NCBI RefSeq assembly: GCF_900635445.1
Contig: NZ_LR134117.1
Coordinates: forward strand, 4,092,001-4,156,000
Length of the DNA: 64,000 nt
Direction: 5' to 3'
From: Serratia odorifera
GTDB taxonomy: Bacteria > Pseudomonadota > Gammaproteobacteria > Enterobacterales > Enterobacteriaceae
In this document: positions 25,907 to 33,536 of the stretch, one piece after another
Layout: each line of letters begins with the position of its first letter
Position numbering within the stretch: position 1 is the first letter of the stretch
Notes under the pieces: generated by a model
Database searches by the model: none
The model's input: the letters and a program-made list of their open reading frames with translations, nothing else
What the model was told of the DNA's origin: nothing
Made by a program: the position numbers and the translations under genes

Positions 25907-26965
25907 TCAACGATGCGCCACGCAAGAGGCGGCCGGCGCCACCACTTCCCCTTCTGCCACTACCGTTTTACCATCCAGCAGCACGTCGCAACGACGCAGC
26001 GCGATATCCATATGGCATGGCGTCTTGCGCGTACCGCCCACCTCGGTATTCGGCCCGGTCGAAAACAGGAAGTTGCCATAAAACGCACGAGCGTCCATGC
26101 ACATGCCGTCGTTTTTGTCATGCAGCCCCATCGCTGTCCACTGGGCGCGCGGTTGCAGCCCCCAACCGATGTGGGAAATGCCATACACTTCAGGATCGTT
26201 GAAATACTTCATGTATTCACGCAGATACTCCGCCTCGAAGCCGCCATGAATACCGGTGACAAAGCCCTGCTCAATTTCCAGCGTTATGCGTTCGCGTGCA
26301 TAGCTCTTAAACGGCAGTAAAATATCGCCAACGTCCAGTACCAACACCCCTTCCGCCTGCAGTTCATTCGGCCAGGTAAACAAAAAACCACTCGGCCAAT
26401 GGTCCCAACGCCCAGGTTCATCAGCATAGCCGTATTCAGTCACCGTCGGATACTGACCCAGCGGCGCGCGAAAATCGCTGCCGGCGGCCGACTTCACCTG
26501 CATCACGCCGGCCTTTTCCAGTAGCGCAGCGGCGGCCAGCACCCGCACCTTGTCTTCTTCAGTAGGCAACATGCGTGCCAATACCTCAGGCGGCTCGACT
26601 GCCAACAATATGCGCGTGCCGGTCTTGAGGATCTGTTCCTGCTCCGGTGAATGCAGCAGCATCATGGTGTCAACCACCAGATCCGCCGCTTCCAGCGCCC
26701 GCTGCGCCGCCAGGTTGCCGGTCAGCGCGGTGTCACCGCAGTAGGCGGTCATATCATTGCCCATCGCGCGAGGATGATTGAACGACGGCAATTCGACGGC
26801 GTAAACCCTGGCTCCCAGACGCAATGCCGCATCGGTGGCGGCCTGCACGGTACGTGCATCCGAATAATGGCTCTTCAGGATCGCCACGCTCTGTGAAGCA
26901 TCGACCTTCGACAACGCGAGCACCCGTTCAAAAAGCTGGACCAGCTGACTCTGATTAACCGCCAT
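25907..26965 (-). CDS. nicX: 2,5-dihydroxypyridine 5,6-dioxygenase NicX
   Basis: 352-residue extradiol-type dioxygenase with an M29-aminopeptidase-like fold. The Fe(II) ligands established for NicX (His265, His318, Asp320) fall at exactly these positions here: H-I-G-W-G begins at 265 and H-M-D is at 318-320. It cleaves 2,5-dihydroxypyridine to N-formylmaleamate with O2. AGGAGAGG lies before the ATG at 26965. It is divergent from nicC and first in the minus-strand set nicX-nicR-nicA-nicB. Confidence 0.95.
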   Translation of the reverse strand: MAVNQSQLVQLFERVLALSKVDASQSVAILKSHYSDARTVQAATDAALRLGARVYAVELPSFNHPRAMGNDMTAYCGDTALTGNLAAQRALEAADLVVDTMMLLHSPEQEQILKTGTRILLAVEPPEVLARMLPTEEDKVRVLAAAALLEKAGVMQVKSAAGSDFRAPLGQYPTVTEYGYADEPGRWDHWPSGFLFTWPNELQAEGVLVLDVGDILLPFKSYARERITLEIEQGFVTGIHGGFEAEYLREYMKYFNDPEVYGISHIGWGLQPRAQWTAMGLHDKNDGMCMDARAFYGNFLFSTGPNTEVGGTRKTPCHMDIALRRCDVLLDGKTVVAEGEVVAPAASCVAHR

Positions 26966-27085
26966 GGCACCTCTCCTGTTGATGAATGAATGACCGTCAC
27001 ATCACGCGCCCACTGATGACGGATTGCACAAATTAAAGTGAACACGCTCTTTTAACTATCTAAGACCAAAAAACCATTAGCTGCA

Positions 27086-27101
27086 AGCGACCTGAGTCAC
27101 A
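27086..27101. promoter_or_regulatory. Weak CRP-like site in the nicX-nicC divergent region
   Basis: AGCGA-CCTGAG-TCACA matches 8 of 10 core bases of the TGTGA-N6-TCACA pattern. It lies about 120 bp upstream of the nicX start and about 200 bp upstream of nicC. Carbon-source control of nicX would fit, but the left half is poor. Confidence 0.25.
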
Positions 27102-27210
27102 CATAAGCAAATCCTATTTCACCGGCACCACAGCTTGCAATTAACATCAACATAACAGCAACGCGCCGATAATTAGCGTGAGCCAGATCTAATTTAACAG
27201 TTATGTAACT

Positions 27211-27238
27211 TTGCGTTATTCAGTGCATACACTATAAA
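27211..27238 (+). promoter_or_regulatory. Predicted nicC promoter with a repressor-type palindrome in the spacer
   Basis: A -35-like TTGCGT (27211-27216) and a -10-like TATAAA (27233-27238) are 16 bp apart. The dyad AGTGCATACACT (27222-27233; AGTG/CACT arms) fills the spacer, where a bound MarR-type repressor would block RNA polymerase. It is the best candidate for the NicR operator in the 332-bp gap between nicX and nicC; the rest of the gap is A/T-rich with no gene. Confidence 0.5.
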
Positions 27239-27297
27239 TCGATCGTCCAGCTTCTACCCGGATGACACGCTGAAACACCACAAACAGGGGAAAAATG

Positions 27298-28446
27298 ATG
27301 AGTAAACAACCTCGCATCGCCGTCGTAGGCGCAGGCCTGGGTGGCGCTGCCGCTACCGCACTGTTGCAAAAGGCCGGCTTTACCGTCGATTTGTACGAAC
27401 AGAGCCCGGCTTTTTCGCGCCTGGGTGCCGGTATTCACATGGGGCCGAACGTCCTCAAGATCTTCCGCCGTATCGGTATCGAACAACCGTTGGAACAAAT
27501 GGCCTCGCATCCCGACTTCTGGTTCAGCCGCGATGCCGAGAGCGGTGACTATCTGTCACGCATACCGCTCGGCGATTTTGCCCGCAAAGAGTACGGCGCC
27601 GCCTATGTAACGGTGCACCGTGGCGATTTGCAGGCCTTGCAACTGGAAGCATTGCAGCCCGGTACGCTGCACTTTGGCAAATGCCTGAGCGGCATTGAAG
27701 AACGTGACAATGATGTGGAACTGCGCTTTGTCGACGGCACGATCACCCATGCCGATATCGTTATTGGCGCCGACGGTATCAACTCGCGCATTCGCGAACA
27801 TCTGCTGGGGGTGGAAGCACCGACCTACAGCGGTTGGGTTGCTCACCGCGCGCTGATCCGCGGCGAAAAACTGGCGAAATACAACCTGACGTTTGAAGAC
27901 TGTGTGAAATGGTGGTCCGAAGACCGTCATCTGATGGTCTATTACACCACCAAACGTCGCGATGAATATTATTACGTCAGCGGCGTGCCACACCCGGCAT
28001 GGGATTTTAAGGGCAGCTTTATCGACAGCAGTCGAGAAGAGATGTTTGCCACCTTCGCCAACTACCACCCGATCGTGCAAGCGTTGATCGAATCCAGCGA
28101 ACAGGTCACCAAATGGCCGCTGCTCAATCGCAAACCGCTGCCTTTGTGGAGCGAGGGCCGGATGGTGCTGTTGGGCGACGCCTGTCACCCGATGAAGCCG
28201 CATATGGCGCAAGGGGCGGCGATGGCAATTGAAGACGCTGCCATGCTGGCTCGCTGTCTGCAAGAAACCGGCCTTGGGGATTACCGTACCGCCTTCCAGC
28301 TATATGAAGCCAACCGCAAAGAACGCGCCTCACGCGTGCAGGCGGTATCCAATGCCAATACTTTCCTGCGCAGCCAGGAAGATCCGGCCTGGGTATATGG
28401 TTATGACCTGTATTCACAGGCGCTGAAATCGGAGAACGCCGCATGA
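27298..28446 (+). CDS. nicC: 6-hydroxynicotinate 3-monooxygenase NicC
   Basis: 382-residue class A flavin monooxygenase, the length of characterised NicC. FAD motif G-A-G-L-G-G near residue 11; the G-I-H-M-G-P-N segment puts His at 47, the active-site His reported for NicC; the G-D motif is L-L-G-D-A-C-H-P-M-K-P-H-M-A-Q-G-A-A. It converts 6-hydroxynicotinate to 2,5-dihydroxypyridine, losing CO2. The second of two tandem ATGs (27295, 27298) is preferred for spacing from AGGGG and because it gives the family length. Its stop overlaps the nicD start (ATGA). Confidence 0.94.
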   Translation: MSKQPRIAVVGAGLGGAAATALLQKAGFTVDLYEQSPAFSRLGAGIHMGPNVLKIFRRIGIEQPLEQMASHPDFWFSRDAESGDYLSRIPLGDFARKEYGAAYVTVHRGDLQALQLEALQPGTLHFGKCLSGIEERDNDVELRFVDGTITHADIVIGADGINSRIREHLLGVEAPTYSGWVAHRALIRGEKLAKYNLTFEDCVKWWSEDRHLMVYYTTKRRDEYYYVSGVPHPAWDFKGSFIDSSREEMFATFANYHPIVQALIESSEQVTKWPLLNRKPLPLWSEGRMVLLGDACHPMKPHMAQGAAMAIEDAAMLARCLQETGLGDYRTAFQLYEANRKERASRVQAVSNANTFLRSQEDPAWVYGYDLYSQALKSENAA

Positions 28447-29237
28447 GCACTTACCTGTATGGCGCCCAGTTGCAGGCCAACGGCATCCGCCAGCATTACC
28501 TGCGCTACGGCGGCAGCGGTCCGGCGCTGATCCTGATCCCGGGAATTACCAGCCCGGCAATCACCTGGGGCTTCGTCGCTGAACGGTTGGGCGAAAGATA
28601 CGACACCTACGTGCTGGACGTGCGCGGCCGCGGCCTGTCCGCCAGCGGTCCCGATTTGGCGTACGATGCCGAAACCTGTGCGCAGGACGTTACCGCCTTC
28701 GCGACTGCGCTGGGCCTGAGTCGCTACTCGCTGCTGGGACATTCGATGGGCGCACGCTTTGCCCTGCGCGCTGCGGCGCAGCATCCACAGGGTGTGCAGC
28801 GCGTGGTGCTGGTCGACCCACCGGTATCCGGCCCCGGTCGACGTGCCTATCCGGGAAAATGGCCGTGGTACGCCGACTCGATTCGCGCCGCCGAGGCCGG
28901 CATCAGCGCCGAGCAGATGCGCGCCTACTGCCCGACCTGGAGCGAAGAACAGCGCCAGTTACGCGCCGAATGGCTGCATACCTGCTATGAACCGGCGATC
29001 GAACGGGCCTACACCGATTTTCACCAGGTGGACAGTCATCAGGATTACCCGCGTCTAACCATGCCGACGCTGCTGATGGTGGCAGGCAAAGGCGAGGTGA
29101 TCCTGCCGGAAGATCGCGCCGAAATTTGCGCCTTGCAACCAGAAATCAGCGTGGTGGTGGTCGAAAACGCCGGCCATATGATCCCGTGGGACGACGAGGA
29201 AGGTTTCTTCCAGGCCCTCGGCGATTTTCTTGGCTAA
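28443..29237 (+). CDS. nicD: N-formylmaleamate deformylase NicD
   Basis: 264-residue alpha/beta hydrolase. The oxyanion region is I-P-G-I-T-S-P, the nucleophile elbow is L-L-G-H-S-M-G-A with Ser, and the catalytic His is in E-N-A-G-H-M-I-P-W-D. In the nic pathway it removes formate from N-formylmaleamate to give maleamate. It overlaps nicC by four bases and is followed after 15 bp by nicE, so the genes form one transcript. Confidence 0.92.
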   Translation: MSTYLYGAQLQANGIRQHYLRYGGSGPALILIPGITSPAITWGFVAERLGERYDTYVLDVRGRGLSASGPDLAYDAETCAQDVTAFATALGLSRYSLLGHSMGARFALRAAAQHPQGVQRVVLVDPPVSGPGRRAYPGKWPWYADSIRAAEAGISAEQMRAYCPTWSEEQRQLRAEWLHTCYEPAIERAYTDFHQVDSHQDYPRLTMPTLLMVAGKGEVILPEDRAEICALQPEISVVVVENAGHMIPWDDEEGFFQALGDFLG

Positions 29238-29252
29238 TTAAGGAGTCATCTC

Positions 29253-30008
29253 ATGAGCAAAAACTACCGTATCGGCCAAATTGTGCCCAGCTCCAACACC
29301 ACCATGGAAACCGAAATCCCGGCGATGCTGCTGGCACGCCAGCTGATCCGCCCGGAAGAGCGCTTTACCTTCCATTCCAGCCGCATGCGCATGAAGCACG
29401 TACGCAAAGAGGAACTGGCGGCGATGGATGGCGAGTCCGATCGCTGTGCGCTGGAACTGTCCGACGCGCGGGTTGATGTGCTCGGCTATGCCTGTCTGGT
29501 GGCGATCATGTCGATGGGCCTCGGCTATCACCGTGAGTCGCAGGCACGGCTGGCGCAGGTTACCCGGGACAATGACGCCGCCGCGCCGGTGATCAGCAGT
29601 GCCGGCGCCCTGGTTAACGCGCTGAAGGTGCTGGGTGCCAAACGCATCGCGCTGGTGGCGCCGTACATGAAACCGCTGACACAGCTGGTGGTGGACTATA
29701 TCGAGCATGAAGGCGTCGAAGTCAGCGTATGGCATGCGCTGGAAATCGCCGACAACCTGGCGGTCGGCCGTCACGATCCGGCCAAACTGCCGGCCATCGT
29801 CGCGCAGCTTGACGTCAGCGGCGTGGATGCGATTGTGCTTTCCGCCTGCGTACAAATGCCATCGCTGTCGGCAGTGGCCACCGTCGAGGCGCAGACCGGC
29901 AAGCCGGTGGTCACCGCCGCCATCGCCACGACTTACGCCATGCTGACCGCACTGGAACTGGAGCCGATCGTTCCCGGTGCCGGCGCCCTGCTGTCCGGCG
30001 CGTACTGA
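29253..30008 (+). CDS. nicE: Maleate isomerase NicE
   Basis: 251-residue Asp/Glu racemase-superfamily protein. The two catalytic Cys of maleate isomerases are at about residues 81 (G-Y-A-C-L-V) and 199 (L-S-A-C-V-Q-M-P-S), with the N-terminal V-P-S-S-N-T-T-M-E-T-E loop that binds the dicarboxylate. It isomerises maleate to fumarate, delivering the pathway product to the TCA cycle. AAGGAG precedes the ATG. It stands between nicD and nicF. Confidence 0.93.
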   Translation: MSKNYRIGQIVPSSNTTMETEIPAMLLARQLIRPEERFTFHSSRMRMKHVRKEELAAMDGESDRCALELSDARVDVLGYACLVAIMSMGLGYHRESQARLAQVTRDNDAAAPVISSAGALVNALKVLGAKRIALVAPYMKPLTQLVVDYIEHEGVEVSVWHALEIADNLAVGRHDPAKLPAIVAQLDVSGVDAIVLSACVQMPSLSAVATVEAQTGKPVVTAAIATTYAMLTALELEPIVPGAGALLSGAY

Positions 30009-30018
30009 GGAACCGCTG

Positions 30019-30704
30019 ATGGAAACCACAGACAACGCCGCCAGCGACAACTACCGTGGCGTATGGGGGGCACCGCATCGGCTTCGGCCAGCGTCCGGCG
30101 CTGCTGATGATCGATTTTATGCAGGGTTATACCACCGAGGGCGCGCCGCTGTATGCCCCCGGCGTGGTCAGTGCGGTAGCCGAAAGCGTGGCGCTGTTGG
30201 CGGCGGCGCGGCGGCAAGGGATCCCTGTTATTCATACCAATATCCGCTATCATGCTGACCGTTTTGCCGACGGCGGCATGTGGGTGAAAAAAGCACCGGT
30301 AATGAAGGACATGGTGGGAGGGTAATCCCCTGGCGGCATTCTGCCCACAGGTACAGCCATTGCCACAGGAGGTGGTGCTGAGCAAGCAGTACGCCAGCGC
30401 CTTCTTTGGCACCGCGTTGGCACCCATGCTGGTTACGCTGGGGGTCGACACCCTGCTGCTGGCGGGATGTTCCACCAGCGGCTGCATTCGCGCCAGCGCG
30501 GTGGATGCGGTACAGCACGGTTTTCGCACCATCGTGGTACGCCAATGCGTCGGCGATCGCCACCCTGGCCCGCACGAAGCCAATCTGTTTGATATCGACA
30601 GCAAATACGGCGACGTAGTGGATAAAGAGCAGGCCATCGATTACCTGGCCACCTATGCAACGCAACAAATGCCGAGCGACGATCCACCGCGTCATCACAG
30701 GTAA
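30019..30704 (+). CDS. nicF: Maleamate amidohydrolase NicF (isochorismatase fold), two frameshifts
   Basis: About 227 residues when repaired. The isochorismatase-like triad is visible: Asp in L-L-M-I-D-F-M-Q-G-Y, Lys in L-S-K-Q-Y-A-S-A-F-F, and Cys in A-G-C-S-T-S-G-C-I-R-A-S. It hydrolyses maleamate to maleate and ammonia. Two single extra G break the frame: one in the run of six G near 30066 (repair gives R-G-V-W-G-H-R-I-G-F-G-Q) and one near 30320 (repair gives M-V-G-G-N-P-L-A-A-F). Both are in G runs, so error is likely. GAGGAA precedes the ATG 10 bp after nicE. Confidence 0.88.
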
Positions 30705-30832
30705 CAGCACGGAGATACCACCTGCACGGAGAGCTTAATAACAACGACCGCCCGCATCAGGGCGGCAACAAGCAGACACACCAAGCTCCTCCTCTCCGGA
30801 GGCCACAACGCACCACCTGGAGACACAACATC

Positions 30833-32143
30833 ATGGCCATTGTTGACACCCCGCTGGCGGGGAAAGCGGGCGCAGAATCGCTGCTGCTGTACCGCAAAAT
30901 CACCTGGAAACTGATCCCGTTCCTGTGCCTGTGCTATCTGGCCGCCTACCTCGATCGCATCAATGTCGGGCTGGCCAAATTGCAGATGGCAGACGACCTG
31001 CAGCTGAGCGAAGCCGCGTTTGGCCTGGGAGCCGGGCTGTTCTTCGTCGGTTATATCCTGTTTGAAGTGCCCAGTAATCTGATATTGCAGCGCGTCGGTG
31101 CCAAAGTATGGATCGCCCGCATCATGATCACCTGGGGGCTGCTGTCCGCCTGCACCATGTTCGTCACCACCCCCACCCAGTTCTATGGGCTGCGTTTCCT
31201 GCTCGGCGTGGCAGAGGCGGGTTTCCTGCCCGGCGTACTGTACTATCTGACGCTGTGGTTTCCGACCTATCGACGCGGCCGTATCATCGCGCTGTTCATG
31301 ATCGGCCTGCCGCTGTCGAGCGTGATAGGCGGTCCGCTGTCCGGCTGGATCATGGGCCACTTCGATCAAACTCATGGGCTGCATGGCTGGCAGTGGCTGT
31401 TTTTGCTGGAAGGCATTCCCAGCGTGCTGCTCGGCGTGATGACGTTTTGGCTTTTACCGAATACCTATCAGCAGGCCAAATGGCTGAGCAATGAAGAAAA
31501 ACAGCGCATCGCCGACGATCTGGCACTGGACGATGCCGAAGCCGATCACGCCAAGCACAGCTTCCGCGACGGTTTCCTCAATCTGAAGGTGTGGATGCTT
31601 GGCGGCATAGATTTCGCCATTCTGCTCAGCGCCTATGCGATGGGATTCTGGATGCCGACCTTTATCAAAACCGCCGGTGTCACCGACATTACCCTGATCG
31701 GCTATCTCACCGCGGTGCCAAGCGTCGCCGCACTGCTCGGCATGCTGTTGATCGGTGCCAGTTCGGACCGGATGCGCGAGCGGCGTTGGCATATCATCGT
31801 GCCATTTATCATTGGCGCCATGGCGATGGCCGGCAGCACCTTCTTCACCCATAACGTGTTGGCGACGGTGTTGCTGTTTTCGATAGCGCAGGCGGCGATT
31901 ATCGGCGCAGTGCCGGTGTTCTTCAGCCTGCCGGCCACCTTCCTGAAAGGTACGGCGGCGGCAACCGGCTTCGCGCTGGCCTGTTCGCTGGCGAACATCG
32001 CCGGGCTGGTGAGCAATTCGCTGATGGGACTGGCGCTGGATCTGACCGGTAAAAGCGGTGGCGCGCTGTGGGCGTTTGCCGGCTGTTTGCTGCTCAGTTC
32101 GCTGCTGGTAGTGGCGTTACCCGCCAAGCTGGTGAATCGCTAG
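30833..32143 (+). CDS. nicT: MFS transporter NicT (probable nicotinate or intermediate uptake)
   Basis: 436-residue inner-membrane MFS protein with 12 hydrophobic helices. Helix 1 carries Y-L-D-R-I-N-V-G-L-A, and R-F-L-L-G-V-A-E-A-G-F-L-P-G is the anion:cation symporter signature. Pseudomonas nic clusters end in nicT, which encodes this type of transporter. CTGGAGA lies about 8 nt before the ATG. The 128-bp gap after nicF has no clear terminator, so it may share the nicC transcript. The exact substrate is inferred from context. Confidence 0.88.
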   Translation: MAIVDTPLAGKAGAESLLLYRKITWKLIPFLCLCYLAAYLDRINVGLAKLQMADDLQLSEAAFGLGAGLFFVGYILFEVPSNLILQRVGAKVWIARIMITWGLLSACTMFVTTPTQFYGLRFLLGVAEAGFLPGVLYYLTLWFPTYRRGRIIALFMIGLPLSSVIGGPLSGWIMGHFDQTHGLHGWQWLFLLEGIPSVLLGVMTFWLLPNTYQQAKWLSNEEKQRIADDLALDDAEADHAKHSFRDGFLNLKVWMLGGIDFAILLSAYAMGFWMPTFIKTAGVTDITLIGYLTAVPSVAALLGMLLIGASSDRMRERRWHIIVPFIIGAMAMAGSTFFTHNVLATVLLFSIAQAAIIGAVPVFFSLPATFLKGTAAATGFALACSLANIAGLVSNSLMGLALDLTGKSGGALWAFAGCLLLSSLLVVALPAKLVNR

Positions 32144-32151
32144 TCATCAGA

Positions 32152-32174
32152 CCCCTCTGCGCAACGCAGAGGGG
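32152..32174. terminator. Strong bidirectional hairpin after nicT
   Basis: CCCCTCTGCG (32152-32161) and CGCAGAGGGG (32165-32174) form a perfect 10-bp stem with loop CAA, between the convergent nicT and serine hydrolase genes. U-tracts are poor. Confidence 0.7.
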
Positions 32175-32175
32175 G

Positions 32176-33390
32176 TTAATGCGCTGGCTGACAGGTAAAA
32201 TGTCCGTCCGCCGCTTCGCCCATCCGCTGCAACAGACGATGGCCGATGTTATTGGTCCAGTTAAAGCTGTTCTGCAACACCACCACCGCCGTTTTATGGC
32301 GCAGATCCAGCCCGATATAGCTGGAATAACCGCCGATAAAGCCGACCTGATAGGTGATCTGCTGGTCGCCGACCTCATCGACCACCCAGGCAATCGCCGC
32401 CGCCTCTTTAGGCCGCTCAAAATGCACCCTCAGCGAGTCTTTCAATGCCTGGTCAAGTTCGGCCGAACCGGTCGGTGCGAAATGGGCATGCGCATAGCGC
32501 AGCAAATCGTTGGCGTCGGTGTACAAACCGGCGGCGCCGATCATATAGGACGAAAAACGCCAGTCCGGCACCGGCTGGCCGCGGCGAATGAATTTCGGCT
32601 GATCGCCGGCATGGCCAATGGCGCGTTGCTGGAAATCCGGCAAGCGCGATGCGTGATAACGGGTATGCGTCAGCCCCAGCGGCGTCAGAATATTTTCCGC
32701 CGTCAACTGCTCCACCGTTTTCCCGGTACGCAACTGCAAAATGTAATCCAGCAGCGCATAGCCCAGATTGGAGTAACGCGGCTCGACAACCGCCGGTGCG
32801 GTAAAGGTGGTCAGATAGTCAAGGAAGGCGGCATCATCCAGCGACTGATAGAAATTATCTCCGGTAAACAGATAGGTAATAAAGGCGCTGAACATGTCCG
32901 GCGTCATCATTTGGCGCGGCAGGCCGGAGGTGTGGGTGACCAGTTGCAACAGGGTAATTTTACGCGCATCGGCGCTAAGGCGGGTACCGGCCGGCAACAG
33001 CATGTCCAGCGTATCGTCCCAGTGAAACAGGCCTTTGTTGACCAGCACCACCGTCACTTCGGCAATGAACCCCTTGCTCACCGATCCAACGGCAAACAGC
33101 GTATTGCCGGTGATCGGATAACCGTTCCGGTAGTCGGTCACGCCATAGCCATAGGTACGCTGCTCGCCGTCCTGCGTCAGAACCCCGACCACCAGCCCCG
33201 GCGTTTGCCGCTGATCGATCATGGGCTGCGCCAGGCTGTCGATCTCGCTTTGCAAGTCCCCGTTACACGCCAGCCGAGCGCTTTCCTGTGGCGAGCTATC
33301 GGTTGGCATGCGCGATAGCGTGCCGCAGCCGGAAATCAGCAGGGAAACACCCGCCAACGCGCAACGAATAATCTGAGTTTTTATGGTCAT
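32176..33390 (-). CDS. Class C beta-lactamase-like serine hydrolase, predicted lipoprotein
   Basis: 404-residue serine hydrolase of the beta-lactamase/DD-peptidase superfamily. A lipoprotein signal peptide ends L-L-I-S-G-C (lipobox Cys near residue 22), so it should be anchored in a membrane. The S-x-x-K motif is V-G-S-V-S-K-G-F near residue 104, and the Tyr motif is Y-S-N-L-G-Y-A-L-L near 206. A late G-F-I-G-G-Y segment stands where the third motif would be. Members include esterases and peptidases; antibiotic resistance is not implied. It is monocistronic, between the nic set and dcp. Confidence 0.88.
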   Translation of the reverse strand: MTIKTQIIRCALAGVSLLISGCGTLSRMPTDSSPQESARLACNGDLQSEIDSLAQPMIDQRQTPGLVVGVLTQDGEQRTYGYGVTDYRNGYPITGNTLFAVGSVSKGFIAEVTVVLVNKGLFHWDDTLDMLLPAGTRLSADARKITLLQLVTHTSGLPRQMMTPDMFSAFITYLFTGDNFYQSLDDAAFLDYLTTFTAPAVVEPRYSNLGYALLDYILQLRTGKTVEQLTAENILTPLGLTHTRYHASRLPDFQQRAIGHAGDQPKFIRRGQPVPDWRFSSYMIGAAGLYTDANDLLRYAHAHFAPTGSAELDQALKDSLRVHFERPKEAAAIAWVVDEVGDQQITYQVGFIGGYSSYIGLDLRHKTAVVVLQNSFNWTNNIGHRLLQRMGEAADGHFTCQPAH

Positions 33391-33480
33391 GGCTCACGGG
33401 TACGAAATTAACCGCAGCATGATAAACCATCGGCAGGTAGATGTCGCCGCACAATAGAAAAGACCGAGGACAACGGGTTA

Positions 33481-33510
33481 AACGCCGGTCAATGTCGGTT
33501 GACCGGCGTT
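33481..33510 (-). terminator. Rho-independent-like terminator of dcp
   Basis: A perfect 12-bp stem, AACGCCGGTCAA/TTGACCGGCGTT, with loop TGTCGG lies 27 nt downstream of the dcp stop. On the minus strand it is followed by TTTAACCC. Confidence 0.65.
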
Positions 33511-33536
33511 GTAGCCACTCTCAGGGAAAACCGAGG

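Noticed and set aside
32068..33318. Long plus-strand open frame (416 codons) opposite the serine hydrolase
   Set aside because: Shadow of the lipoprotein hydrolase gene; no recognisable domain.
32176..33390. Antibiotic-resistance beta-lactamase
   Set aside because: The S-x-x-K and Tyr motifs are shared by esterases and peptidases, and the lipoprotein form and sequence do not point to AmpC.
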